NCBI GenBank assembly: GCA_030066595.1
Contig: JASJBI010000034.1
Coordinates: forward strand, 1 to 59,025
From: Alphaproteobacteria bacterium
GTDB lineage: Bacteria; Pseudomonadota; Alphaproteobacteria; JAJFFI01
DNA length: 59,025 nucleotides
Direction of reading: 5' to 3'
Of the stretch, positions 8,755 to 17,986 are shown piece after piece (position 1 is the first letter of the stretch; each line of letters begins with the position of its first letter). Below the pieces are notes generated by a model. That model had not been told where the DNA came from, ran no database searches, and saw only the letters and a program-made list of their open reading frames with translations. Position numbers and translations under genes: made by a program.

Positions 8755-10310
8755 TAGGCGCCCTCCTGCCGCAAGACCGCCGGGACCGTCCCGAACAGGA
8801 TTGCGATGTCATGCCATAGAGACCAGTTGCGTACGTACCAGCAGTCGAGAGCAACTCGACGCGGGTAGCCAGTATCCGCCCGTCCGCTCACCTGCCAGAG
8901 GCCGGTAATACCCGGCCGCACCTGGAGGTAGTACATGATGTTGTCTGCGTAGTAGCGCACCTCGCTTTCCACGATCGGCCGGGGGCCGACGAGACTCATT
9001 TCGCCCTTGAGGACGTTAATGAGCTGCGGCAATTCGTCGATCGAGCTCTTCCGAAGGAAACGGCCTATCCGCGTGACTCGTGGGTCATGCCGCAGTTTCC
9101 ATGAGCGCATCCACTCTGCCGAGGCCTCGGGATTTCGCACAAGGTGCGTCCGCAGCAGGGATTCCGCATCGTCGACCATCGTTCTGAACTTGAGACACCG
9201 GAAGCGTCGGCCGTCCATGCCCAGGCGCCATTGGCCGAACAGCGCCGGGCCTCCGCCCAGGCGTATCATCATCGCGATCATCAGCAGCAATGGTGCGAGA
9301 AACGCCAGCGCGCATCCGGAAACCAGAAGGTCGAATCCGCGCTTGAGCGCCCGGTCGAACGAACGCGCCAGATTGTTCTGCGGCTGGAGGAGGACGACGT
9401 CATGGCTGAAGAAATGCTGCGCCTGCAGCCCATGCACGGCCACGCCTCGCAATGGGGGCGCAATGGCGAACGCCATCCTGGATCGGACGAGTTCTCTGAG
9501 CAGGCCCTGCGCTCCCTGCATCTGGGCCGCATCGAATGCCAACACCAGATTGTCGATGCGCAATTGCCGGCACAGATCCGATATCGTCGGCCATGCGAAT
9601 GACTTCTCATCAAGATGCGTCGCGGAAACCCTGTCATCTGCCGGTATGAAACCGTGCGCAGGATCGAAAGTACCGACAACTTCGTAACCGAGCCGCGGTT
9701 CGGATCCGAGCGCCGCAACCACGTCTTCTCCATCGTTACGCGAGGCGACAACCAGAGTCCTGAGCTGCCAAAGGCCGAAATAGGCGAGCAGGCGCTTGCC
9801 AAGCTGCCGGCCGACCATCAAGACCAACGCGACGAAGATCCAGTATTGGGTCAGCCATAAGCGCGAAAAGGAGTCCTTGGTTGCATACTGCAGGAAGCTG
9901 TCAAGCAAGGCCATGAGGGCCACGCACTGAAGGATATCGCGCGTCTCTGTCCAGAACGGCATCCGCTGCGTGTAGTGGCCTCGCTTGAAAAACCAGGCCA
10001 GCAGCACGGCACTCACGATGACCAGTTCACCCAAGCGCTGCGCTATCTGGTCCGGGTCCCCCATCAGCGCATAGGGCCGGCCAAGCAAGTGCTCGCTGGT
10101 AAGCATGGAGGAAACAAGCGAGACAAGTGCGGCAAGGGCGAACACCGGAACATCTAGCATCGTCCGCGCCGTCGCCAGCAAGCGGGCCGGCCGGAGGTCC
10201 CTCACAAAGGTTTCCGATGGCTCCGCGGCGCTCGAAACGTCGCCGGCCCAGTCTTGAGCTTGCGATTCTTGGCGCGAGTCAGCGCTGTCCCACATTCTCA
10301 TGCTGCGCAA
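8751..10310 (-). CDS. Polyprenyl glycosylphosphotransferase (WbaP/ExoY type)
   Basis: Initiates the repeat unit by moving a sugar-1-phosphate from a UDP-sugar to undecaprenyl phosphate in the inner membrane. The 519-residue length fits the large WbaP class: about four helices in residues 50-175, a CoA-binding/NAD-like middle domain around LRTLVVASRND, and a C-terminal catalytic domain from about 323. That domain begins with K-R-G-F-D-L-L and a long hydrophobic re-entrant helix, then K-F-R-T-M, K-S-S-I-D-E-L-P-Q-L-I-N-V and G-P-R-P, ending with P-G-I-T-G-L-W-Q. The D-E pair of the DELPQ motif is the expected active-site region. The gene is translationally coupled to the GT4 gene downstream. 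Whether glucose or galactose is transferred cannot be read from sequence. Confidence 0.92.
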   Translation of the reverse strand: MRSMRMWDSADSRQESQAQDWAGDVSSAAEPSETFVRDLRPARLLATARTMLDVPVFALAALVSLVSSMLTSEHLLGRPYALMGDPDQIAQRLGELVIVSAVLLAWFFKRGHYTQRMPFWTETRDILQCVALMALLDSFLQYATKDSFSRLWLTQYWIFVALVLMVGRQLGKRLLAYFGLWQLRTLVVASRNDGEDVVAALGSEPRLGYEVVGTFDPAHGFIPADDRVSATHLDEKSFAWPTISDLCRQLRIDNLVLAFDAAQMQGAQGLLRELVRSRMAFAIAPPLRGVAVHGLQAQHFFSHDVVLLQPQNNLARSFDRALKRGFDLLVSGCALAFLAPLLLMIAMMIRLGGGPALFGQWRLGMDGRRFRCLKFRTMVDDAESLLRTHLVRNPEASAEWMRSWKLRHDPRVTRIGRFLRKSSIDELPQLINVLKGEMSLVGPRPIVESEVRYYADNIMYYLQVRPGITGLWQVSGRADTGYPRRVALDCWYVRNWSLWHDIAILFGTVPAVLRQEGAY

Positions 10311-10882
10311 CCGACGGACCGAGAGCGGTCTGGGGTTCGAAAGAAGCGGCGGAACGGCAATGAGGCACTCCCTTGTGCTGACTGGCTGGTTCGGCTTTGG
10401 CGAGAACTCTTTGAACTACGTGTGCCCTTCCGGCGACGGGGCGCTCGGCGTCGCGGCCCGTCGGCCGTTGATGGCCCCAACCCTTGGTGTCGACGCTCGC
10501 GAGAGTGGGGCCGGGTCTTGTCGAAACGGTGATCGCACCTCGGCTCGACAGAAAATACCGCCACGGGCGTCGACGTGCTGATCGCTGCTCCTGCGACGGA
10601 GAATGGACCGAAACAGGCGCGCCACAAGCTCAGAACGTTCTGTCCGATACCATGGAGTGCTCGGGAACCTTCCGGCCGTCCCTGCGTCCGAGCTGACGCG
10701 TTCATCGAACACGCAGCGGGCAAGCAGCCCCTCGGCAATCCAGAAATCGGCGCCACGGCACTGGGTATCGCGACGGTAGACCAATCCGGCCGGAGATCCT
10801 GGAGACCCCACTGACAGGTCTGTTTCAACTTGATCTTCCGCACAGCCCATGAGACGCCCATGATACCCGTCCGTGAGACTGG
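10311..10882. other. Intergenic region, no credible gene
   Basis: About 570 bases separate the sugar transferase from the next glycosyltransferase on the same strand. Frames here are Arg/Ser/Pro-rich and look random. A promoter for the 7.6-10.3 kb pair may lie near the left end, but no clear consensus is seen. Confidence 0.35.
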
Positions 10883-12025
10883 TCAGCGCAACCGAATGCG
10901 CGATCTCTCATATAGCGGAATCGGGGGTCGAACGACCTGCTTCATAACGTTGATCAACTGGGATGTCGCCCGTTCCCAAGTAAACCGGTTGGCGTGCTGA
11001 CGTCCCCTTGACCGCAGGTTGTCCCGCAATCCCGGTTGATCGGCGAGTTCCTGGATGCGATCTGCCAGGCTGCCCGGATCCGATGGATCGCAGTACAACG
11101 CAGCGTCGGCACAGGTTTCGGGCAACGCTGCAGCTCGCGACACGATGACCGGGCATCCACATAGCATGGCTTCCAATGGGGGAATGCCGAATCCCTCATA
11201 GAGAGACGGAAAAACGAAACCCAGTGCATTCTCATAGAGCGCCCGGAGCTCTTGATCCGTAACGTAACCGGCTGACACGATCTCGTTGTCGACATCCGGG
11301 ATCGACTGGGCGAACGGTCTCCCTTCGCCCCCCACCACAACGAGTGACAGGTCGTCCCGGCGCATTCTCCTAAATGCTTGTATAATCAGATTGACATTCT
11401 TGTTGCGGCTTATATTGCCAACTGCAAGTAAAAATCTAGACTCTTGGAGTTTGTTCTTATGTATGACGCTGTTATCCGGTTCTTGGGATAATATATGGTC
11501 TGCTCCGTTTTGGACGATATGGAATTTTTCTTCGGGAACACCGCAATAGTGAGACAGCTCTCGTCTTGAGAACTTGGAGACCGTGATCAGCGCCACCGAT
11601 TGGCGGGCCAGAAGCGGCTCGAGGGTTCTGTGCAAAATCCGATAGCTGGACGAAAAATTTTCAGGGTTGGCAAACACGGCTGCGTCGTGCACAGCGAGTA
11701 TCTGCCGACCGTGTAGGATCGGGCCCGAATTACAGAGACTCAGAAGAAATCCGTCATGCGCCAAACGCGCCAGATCTAGCTGATCCCAGAAATGCCCGCT
11801 TAACAATCCAGCTTCAATGACGGCGATGTTCTCGAGCTCGACAAGTCTTCGAGCACCCTTCGGTACAATGAGTGTGATTTGCTCGAAGGGGAGGCAACCG
11901 GGATCTCGCGCAAGCGCGCGATCCAAGCCTTTGACCACCTCTTCGGCAAATCTCTGCACACCCGACAGGGGTTGCGTGAGAAAGCGCCCGTTGATGTAGA
12001 TCTTTTCCGGCAGCAACGTCACCAT
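10883..12025 (-). CDS. GT4 family glycosyltransferase
   Basis: A GT-B enzyme of 380 residues for polysaccharide assembly. The N terminus has the YINGRFLTQPLSGVQRFAEEV pattern common in rhamnosyl- and mannosyltransferases (a G-V-Q-R-F-A loop that faces the acceptor), and the C-terminal domain has F-P-S-L-Y-E-G-F-G-I-P-P-L-E (E-x7-E) followed by AMLCGCPVIVS. A middle segment around ESRFLLAVGNISRNKN is the usual start of the nucleotide-sugar domain. The stretch 11380-11560 is clearly AT-richer than its neighbours, a sign of separate ancestry. Start codon ATG at 12025, in frame with an alternative a few codons in. Specific donor unknown. Confidence 0.87.
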   Translation of the reverse strand: MVTLLPEKIYINGRFLTQPLSGVQRFAEEVVKGLDRALARDPGCLPFEQITLIVPKGARRLVELENIAVIEAGLLSGHFWDQLDLARLAHDGFLLSLCNSGPILHGRQILAVHDAAVFANPENFSSSYRILHRTLEPLLARQSVALITVSKFSRRELSHYCGVPEEKFHIVQNGADHILSQEPDNSVIHKNKLQESRFLLAVGNISRNKNVNLIIQAFRRMRRDDLSLVVVGGEGRPFAQSIPDVDNEIVSAGYVTDQELRALYENALGFVFPSLYEGFGIPPLEAMLCGCPVIVSRAAALPETCADAALYCDPSDPGSLADRIQELADQPGLRDNLRSRGRQHANRFTWERATSQLINVMKQVVRPPIPLYERSRIRLR

Positions 12026-12194
12026 CCCGCCTCTCGTTCGCAGCCGCCTTGCCTCGCGTCACGATCCGACCCAGCCGCAACGGTTCTGCCCGAAAGCCGG
12101 TTGGCGCTGGCGCTGAAGCGATACCGCCTCGGGACACTCGATGATGGCGAATAGTCTGGCATGATGATGAGCGAACCCAGGTTCGACCGTGCTG

Positions 12195-14498
12195 TCACGT
12201 TGCGTAGTATTTCTGCGCTTTCTTGTGATAGTAGTCCGAGTCCTCGTAGCCGTGTTTAGCGTGCTTTTTCGCGTCGACGCGGGACAGCACGACGCCGGCG
12301 ATGTCGGCGCGAGACTCCCGCAGTAGATTCAAAGCCAGCACTGCCGTCTCACGTCGGGTCTTCTGCCACTGCACCACGAACACCGTCTTGTCCACTTGCG
12401 CCGAGAGCGTGCGGGCATCGCTCACTGCCAGCACCGGCGGGCTATCCAGTATCACCAGGTCGTAGTGCTCCGCGCATTTGTCCAGAAGTGCCTTCATGAG
12501 CCGAGAGCCCAGCAGTTCGGCCGGACATGGCACGGTCTTACCGGCGGCAATGACGTGCGCACCGGAGTCTTCGTCTCGCTGGATCACCTTCCTGAGATCG
12601 GCATTGTTGACCAAGAGATCGACCAAGCCCGGGTTCCCTGCCAGCTTGAGACTGCCATGGACTTTCGGATGGCGGTTATCGCAGTCGATGATCAGGACCT
12701 TGTATCCCGTTCGCGCCATCAGTCGCGCCAAGGAAAGCGCAACCGCCGACTTGCCTTCCTCGGGCAGGGAGGAGGTGAACATGATGGTCTTGGGTGGATT
12801 GTCCACATTTGTGAGCGCGAGACTGAATCGCAGGCTGCGGATGGCTTCCGCAAAGTTCGAAGACTGGTTCTCCAAGACATAGTCGTGCGGCCGCGGCCTG
12901 TTTCTGCGCCCACCTTCCAGCATTGGAATGAGGCCCAGAGCGTACAGCCCCGTCACCCTCTCGATTTGAACCGTGCTACCAAAACCCCGACGCAGCCATT
13001 CGAGGGTGATCGCCAACAAGGTTGCAAAGAAGACTGAGGCGAAAAACGCGAGCCCGATAACTCGTCCCTTCTTGGGATAGGATGGCCTCGTCGGGACGCT
13101 CGCAAGGGACGTGATCCGTGCATCCGGTGTGTGGAGATCCGCTTGCGCGCTGGTCTCCTTAAACCGGACAAGAAAGACCTCGATGAGCGAGCGGTTGGCG
13201 GCCGCCTCGCGCTCCAGCGCCCGCAGGTTGACGTCCTTTTGGTTTTGGTTGCCGACTTGTGATTCTAGAACCTTCAGGCTCTTCTCCAGGGCCACTTCGC
13301 GCGCCCGAGCGACTTCCACGTCACTGCGCACGCTTTCGACGACTTTTTGGACCTCCGCGCGGATCTTCTTCCGCACATCTTCGATCTCGGCCTCGGCGGC
13401 CATCATGCGGGGATGCTTCGGGCCGAACTCTGCGGCGAGCTCGGCCTTCTTTCCGACGATCTCCGATTCCTTGAGCAAGAGGCTCTGGATCAGGGGTGAC
13501 GACAGCACGATGCCCGAGGACCCCACACCCCGGCGTGACTTCAGGGCGCGCTCGATCTGTTCAAGCCGGGCCCCGGCTTCCGCACGGTTGCTTCGCGCCG
13601 AGATCAGTGCCGAGCTCAATTCCGAAATCTGTTGATCGACAAGAGTGACCGCTTCCTCGCCCCGATGAGCGCCGCGGACCAGTCCCGACTGCTGGCGATA
13701 GGCTTCCACGGCGCGTTCGGACGCCGCGACCTTCTCGCGCAGTTCCGCCAATTGCTCACCGAGCCACCGGGTCGCCCTTGTGGTCGCTTCGAATTTCGCT
13801 TTGAGTTGATCGGCCAGATAGAGGTTGGCGAGGGAGTTGGCCAGCCTGGCGGCTTTCTCCGGATCTTCCGACTCGACCGAGACGTTCATGACAGTCGAGA
13901 ACGGTACGGGCTTGACCGACAGGGCGTTGAGAAACGCGTCGATGAGCTTTTCTCGCTGCGGATCAGAACCTTTCCCCGGCGTAAGCCGCTTCGTCTCATC
14001 TCCGCCCAGCAGGCCCGTGACCCAGCCAAATGCTAGGCTCAGCGTCGAAGGATCCACGAGAGCCCGGTTGAACTCCGGATCCTCGATCAGCTTGTTCTTG
14101 TCGACCACCTGCGCGGCAAGCCTGCGGGATCGGATCACCTGAATTTCGTTGTTGAGGGTTTCCTTGTTGGGCGGCAGCTCGGAGAGCACCTCCTGGATCT
14201 CGACCACCTGCGACTGGCGGGGCTCGATCATCACGTTCGTCATCGCGGTGTAACGAGGGGTGAGACTGAAAGAGATCAGCGCTGCGATGCCGGTGGCGGC
14301 GATCACAATGACGGCTATGAGCCATCGCCGACGCCAGAGCCTGCGCATGAACGACGCAAGATCGTCGCCAGCAACTGGCAACCGCGCGGGTACCGGTGTG
14401 GCCTGCCGTGCTTGGAGGCCTGGAGGCGTTACTACCTGCATCGACCCATTCGATCCCCGTTCCCCTACGCCCTTGGTTGAGCGAAGGGTGACTGGCAC
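12195..14498 (-). CDS. wzc: Wzc/ExoP-type polysaccharide co-polymerase and BY-kinase
   Basis: Controls chain length and export of Wzy-made polysaccharide and autophosphorylates on tyrosine. A Wzz domain lies between two transmembrane helices (about residues 59-79 and 481-502) with a long coiled-coil periplasmic part. It is fused to a cytoplasmic kinase: Walker A in SSLPEEGKSAVAL (about 577), Walker A' in LIIDCDNRHPK, Walker B in LVILDSPP (about 686), and a C-terminal tyrosine cluster with five Tyr in the last 17 residues. The fused form is typical of Gram-negative PCP-2a proteins. The start is GTG 14498 or ATG 14441 (MQVVTPPG); both are conserved in the decayed inverted copy at 15331. The cognate phosphatase (Wzb) and exporter (Wza) are not in the window. 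Confidence 0.93.
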   Translation of the reverse strand: MPVTLRSTKGVGERGSNGSMQVVTPPGLQARQATPVPARLPVAGDDLASFMRRLWRRRWLIAVIVIAATGIAALISFSLTPRYTAMTNVMIEPRQSQVVEIQEVLSELPPNKETLNNEIQVIRSRRLAAQVVDKNKLIEDPEFNRALVDPSTLSLAFGWVTGLLGGDETKRLTPGKGSDPQREKLIDAFLNALSVKPVPFSTVMNVSVESEDPEKAARLANSLANLYLADQLKAKFEATTRATRWLGEQLAELREKVAASERAVEAYRQQSGLVRGAHRGEEAVTLVDQQISELSSALISARSNRAEAGARLEQIERALKSRRGVGSSGIVLSSPLIQSLLLKESEIVGKKAELAAEFGPKHPRMMAAEAEIEDVRKKIRAEVQKVVESVRSDVEVARAREVALEKSLKVLESQVGNQNQKDVNLRALEREAAANRSLIEVFLVRFKETSAQADLHTPDARITSLASVPTRPSYPKKGRVIGLAFFASVFFATLLAITLEWLRRGFGSTVQIERVTGLYALGLIPMLEGGRRNRPRPHDYVLENQSSNFAEAIRSLRFSLALTNVDNPPKTIMFTSSLPEEGKSAVALSLARLMARTGYKVLIIDCDNRHPKVHGSLKLAGNPGLVDLLVNNADLRKVIQRDEDSGAHVIAAGKTVPCPAELLGSRLMKALLDKCAEHYDLVILDSPPVLAVSDARTLSAQVDKTVFVVQWQKTRRETAVLALNLLRESRADIAGVVLSRVDAKKHAKHGYEDSDYYHKKAQKYYAT

Positions 14499-14556
14499 TC
14501 CCTGATCAGGTTGCGACCTTAGGTTCTACAGCGGGAAACCGCAGCAAGAAAATGAA
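14355..14556 (-). repeat. Inverted duplication of the wzc 5' end, intact arm
   Basis: This arm spans the first ~48 codons of wzc and about 60 bases of leader. Read on the minus strand it matches 15269-15480 on the plus strand, with shared blocks such as TTCATTTTCT, GCTGCGGTTT, CCTAAGGTC and GTGCCAGTCAC. Confidence 0.8.
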
Positions 14557-15268
14557 ACTGCTGAAGAACACTCTAGTCCCCCCAATGCGAGCAACCACGC
14601 GCGACAAGTCCGATGAGGCGCGGATTGCCTTGACTTACCCCACCCCTGATCGCCCAACTTCGCGGTGAACGCATCGCGGCCGCTGGGGCGCAGTTTCTCG
14701 GATATTATGTGATAACGACATTTTGCCCAAATCTCGAACAAGGTCTGCCGCAAGATTGGATATCTGTCGGTCTGATCACGTCGAATGCCCGTGCACTGCT
14801 TGATCCAAGGGCGCCATGCCTGAGCATAGCGGTTTATCAGCAAATTCCAAACGCAGCAGATTGCCCTTAGGATCTTGATTGAAGAGTGGGTTCTTTCAGT
14901 CTGATTCGCTTTGTCCCCGGCGTCCTCCGAGACGGGCAGCGACGGCTGGTTCTCGCCTCGGCCGGTTGCTATAGCTCAGGATTGTGTTCGGATTGAGGCC
15001 CGGCAGAAGGCGTCGGGCTCGCGGGCCAACGGCGACACCGCGGCCTCGCCGCAGGTGTGCGGCCGCGCTCATCGCTGGCAAGGGCATTGCCGTCGACGGG
15101 CAGTCGAGGCGTACTTGCAAAGAGCGTTCGGTTCATCCGCGACGCTTCGCACTCGAGCTGGGCCTCACGCAGCAGGTCCGGCGCCCCTTGCATCCGTCTC
15201 AGGCTCAGGCCTCGAACGGCCGCGAGCGTGTCTCAAGTCGGGCAGGGGGTCATGTCTTCCTGCTGTAG
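14557..15268. other. Divergent regulatory and decayed region upstream of wzc
   Basis: About 700 bases without a credible gene. The part at 14690-14900 is AT-richer and is the most likely place for the wzc promoter on the minus strand. Limited similarity to the flank of the inverted copy continues a short way beyond the arm boundary. Confidence 0.4.
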
Positions 15269-15480
15269 ATTCATTTTCTCGCTGCGGTTTCTCGCTGTAA
15301 GACCTAAGGTCACACCCGGATCTACAAGAAGTGCCAGTCACGCGTCGTTCAGCCATGCGCGACCGAGAACTGGGATCGAAGGGGTCGATGCAGGTAGTAG
15401 CGCCGCCAGGAGGCCGCAGACAACAGTCTGAGCCGGCCGCCACTCGGTTGCCGGTCACAGATGATGATGCCGTGTTGAAG
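15269..15480 (+). pseudogene. Decayed inverted copy of the wzc leader and first ~48 codons
   Basis: From a GTG at 15331 the translation MPVTRRSAMRDRE...SMQVVAPPG...ATRLPVTDDDA follows the wzc N terminus (MPVTLRS...SMQVVTPPG...PARLPVAGDDL) position by position, then loses similarity after about codon 48, just before the first membrane helix should begin. The untranslated leader is also conserved. It points away from the intact wzc. It is either the relic of a second wzc gene or an inverted partial duplication; the transposase remnant 400 bases on suggests mobile-element activity at this site. Confidence 0.78.
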
Positions 15481-15869
15481 TGCCGGCGCCGGCGTCAGCC
15501 TTCGCCCATCGCCGGCGCGGCCTGCGCCGATCGGGCTTATGCCATACCGCATCACCACATGATCGCGTCGCCGCGTCGCCCATTCCCCCGCTCTCGGCCA
15601 TCGGGCGGGCGCGTGGCTCTGGATGCGAAGACCGTCGAGCCGGCCTCAGGCCAGCAAGCTGGATCCGCATAATCGGTGAGGCACCCAACACTTGGATCGT
15701 CTCTCCATTGGGCTCGGTGCCAGAAGCCGGCGATGCCGGCAGATAGAGCGGCGTCGATCTTGATCGATGAAAGCCGCGGGAGGTCGCCTTCAATGCGCCC
15801 GGCAACGCACAAAACCCTCTTTCAAGCGCACCGATCTCGCGGCGCGGAGATCGTCTCAACTGCGCTATG

Positions 15870-16410
15870 CGGATTGGCGATCGCCCATCTTCTGACCCGC
15901 CCCGTTTGCCGTCCGCCGAACCATGTACGGCGCTATTACGCCAGCTTCAGTTACCAGGCTGGAAGCTGGGACAGGAAGCGCCGGGTGGTGGCCAAGGTAG
16001 AATGGCATCCTGGCGAACTGGTTCCTCGTTTCGGCTTCATCGTCACCAACCTGTCGCGCCCCGCCGACCGGGTGGTTACCTTCTACAATCAGCGGGGCAA
16101 AGCGGAGCAATACATCAAGGAAGGCGAGAACGCCATCAAGTGGACCCGGCTGTCGTGCCGCAAGTTCCGCGACAATGCCGTCCGGCTCCAGCTTCACGCC
16201 CTGGCCTACAATCTCGCCAACTTCATGCGGACGCTGGCTTTGCCGCAGGAGGTCGAGCACTGGTCATTGACGACGCTGCGGGAGAAGCTGGTCAAGATCG
16301 GTGCGAAAGTGGTCAGCCATGGCCGGTACGTCACGTTTGAATTGGCCGAGGTTGCCGTCCCAAGAAGCTTGTTCCAGAAAACCTTGAGCCAGATTGATGA
16401 TCTACGATGA
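15870..16410 (+). mobile_element. IS1380-family transposase, C-terminal remnant
   Basis: The last ~170 residues match the C-terminal third of IS1380-type DDE transposases, with recognisable blocks YYASFSYQAGSWD, RVVAKVEWHPGEL, then the Tyr-Asn-Gln-Arg-Gly...Glu-Gln-Tyr-Ile-Lys-Glu segment that carries the last catalytic Glu, and WTRLSCRKFRDNAVRLQLH. A full transposase is about 450 residues; the first two Asp-containing blocks are missing. Upstream codons in the same frame (to 15676) have no similarity I recognise. I do not find both terminal inverted repeats, so the element is dead. It sits between the inverted wzc relic and a glycosyltransferase gene of unlike base composition. Confidence 0.82.
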
Positions 16411-16683
16411 AGACCCGTTCTGGCGTAGGCCGGGGGAATCGACGGAGATGTGAAAAGTGCGGGAGAGGTACGTCTGGATGGCGGAAAATATGGGAAAATG
16501 GCCTTTCAAACGAGGGCCGATGTCCAAATTCAGGCCATCGGATGGCTGCGGAAGGGATGCAGTTCCCTTGGCGTTGGAACTGTCTTGCGATTTCCCTTCA
16601 ATTGGGGGTTATCTGGGAAATGTCGGATTACATGTGTCTTGCGTTTATACGCAAGTTCCAACCGGGCTCGGAACCCATTGCTC

Positions 16684-17889
16684 ATGATATCTAAGTCTTT
16701 CCAGCGAATCGAAGACTCGTCCAAATCTCTCCGGGGCAAATGTATTTGTGTTGCACTATGTGTATCTCTTGTCGTTATTGCTATTGTTTTGTATTTCCTG
16801 GTGTCAGATAGGTCGAATACCGATCATACGAATTATTTCCTGCCTTGGATCGACCATATCATTGAGAATGGCGGTTTCAGCGCGCTCGCGGATGATTTCT
16901 CACTCTATGCGCCTCCAATACTCTATTTGTTCGTGATAGTCAGCGGTCTTCACGAATTTCTTGATAAAGTTATCGTTCTGAAATTAATTCCGATATTTTT
17001 CAATTTTGTTGCGTCCTTCTTTGTTTACAAGATAGTGAGGTTCTACTGGCGGTCCTTTGCGCTTTCGCTATTGGCTGCGGCGGGGTTTCTGTTGCTGCCC
17101 ACGGTGGTGATGAACAGCGCGTATTGGGGGCAGATGGACGTCATCTACACGGCGTTCTTGCTGGCCTTCTTCTATTGTACGCTGATTGGACGCCCGACCC
17201 TCGCCGTTATCGTCTTCGGCCTCGCCCTCTCGATTAAGTTGCAAGCGGTTTTCATTGCGCCCTATATCCTATTTCTTGTCTTTCGACGGGAAATCCAATG
17301 GTTCCATTTGGCACTTGTCCCACTTGTTTATATTGTGATGATGTTGCCGGCCGCTGTGGCCGGACGCCCTATGTTGGAGCTTCTTACCGTTTATTTCACA
17401 CAATTCGGCTTCGAAAGCCGATTGTCTATGAATGCTCCGAATATTTATCATTTTGTTCAACGGCTCACTCCGATCAACTATCAGGCCGGGGTGATGGTTG
17501 GCTTGTGCGTAAGCTTCGTTGCGGGCTTGGCGATTTCGGTCAGCGCCTTCCGAATCGGGACTGTATCGAAAGAGCTCAAGTTACTCTTGTTGGTGATTAC
17601 CGTAGTGCTCATGCCCTATGTGCTGCCCAAGATGCACGATAGGTATTTCTTTCCGGCAGACGTTTTTGCCTACTTGCTGATGTTTGTCGTGCCGCGCTTA
17701 TGGCCTATCGCCGTCGCACTTCAACTGAGTTCACTCTTGGCCTATTCGAAGTTTCTCTTCGGTTTTAGCTATGGGCCATATCTGGGCGGCGGCATCAACA
17801 CGCTTGTGATTGCTGGTCTTGCTCTCTACCTTTTGCATTTCCATTTCAGTGCTGACGCCATCGGGCGATCAGAACCCGAGCCTCCTTGA
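16684..17889 (+). CDS. Multi-spanning membrane glycosyltransferase (GT87/PIG-M-like)
   Basis: An integral membrane protein of 401 residues with roughly ten hydrophobic helices. The loop motif Y-W-G-Q-M-D-V-I-Y-T-A and the later S-I-K-L-Q-A and K-M-H-D-R-Y-F-F motifs are those of GT-C enzymes such as GT87 and PIG-M-like mannosyltransferases, which take sugar from a polyprenyl-phosphate donor on the periplasmic side. The ATG at 16684 (MISKSFQ) precedes the first helix; the open frame reaches back to 16450 without adding a plausible domain. Base composition in 16690-17030 is markedly AT-rich, unlike the flanks, which supports horizontal origin. The next gene is a UbiA prenyltransferase that could supply a polyprenyl-linked pentose, so the pair may act together. 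Confidence 0.75.
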   Translation: MISKSFQRIEDSSKSLRGKCICVALCVSLVVIAIVLYFLVSDRSNTDHTNYFLPWIDHIIENGGFSALADDFSLYAPPILYLFVIVSGLHEFLDKVIVLKLIPIFFNFVASFFVYKIVRFYWRSFALSLLAAAGFLLLPTVVMNSAYWGQMDVIYTAFLLAFFYCTLIGRPTLAVIVFGLALSIKLQAVFIAPYILFLVFRREIQWFHLALVPLVYIVMMLPAAVAGRPMLELLTVYFTQFGFESRLSMNAPNIYHFVQRLTPINYQAGVMVGLCVSFVAGLAISVSAFRIGTVSKELKLLLLVITVVLMPYVLPKMHDRYFFPADVFAYLLMFVVPRLWPIAVALQLSSLLAYSKFLFGFSYGPYLGGGINTLVIAGLALYLLHFHFSADAIGRSEPEPP

Positions 17890-17986
17890 GCGAGTATGAA
17901 GATCTGGCCGTCGAGCTGATCCCTTGGTTCCCAGATGACGCAGGTCTTTGAAGTGACCTTACGGGCTTTCTATGTGCTAGGCGATT

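Noticed and set aside
10298..10861. Minus-strand 187-codon frame between two glycosyl genes
   Set aside because: Ser/Arg-rich, no domain, no ribosome site; overlaps the start of the sugar transferase.
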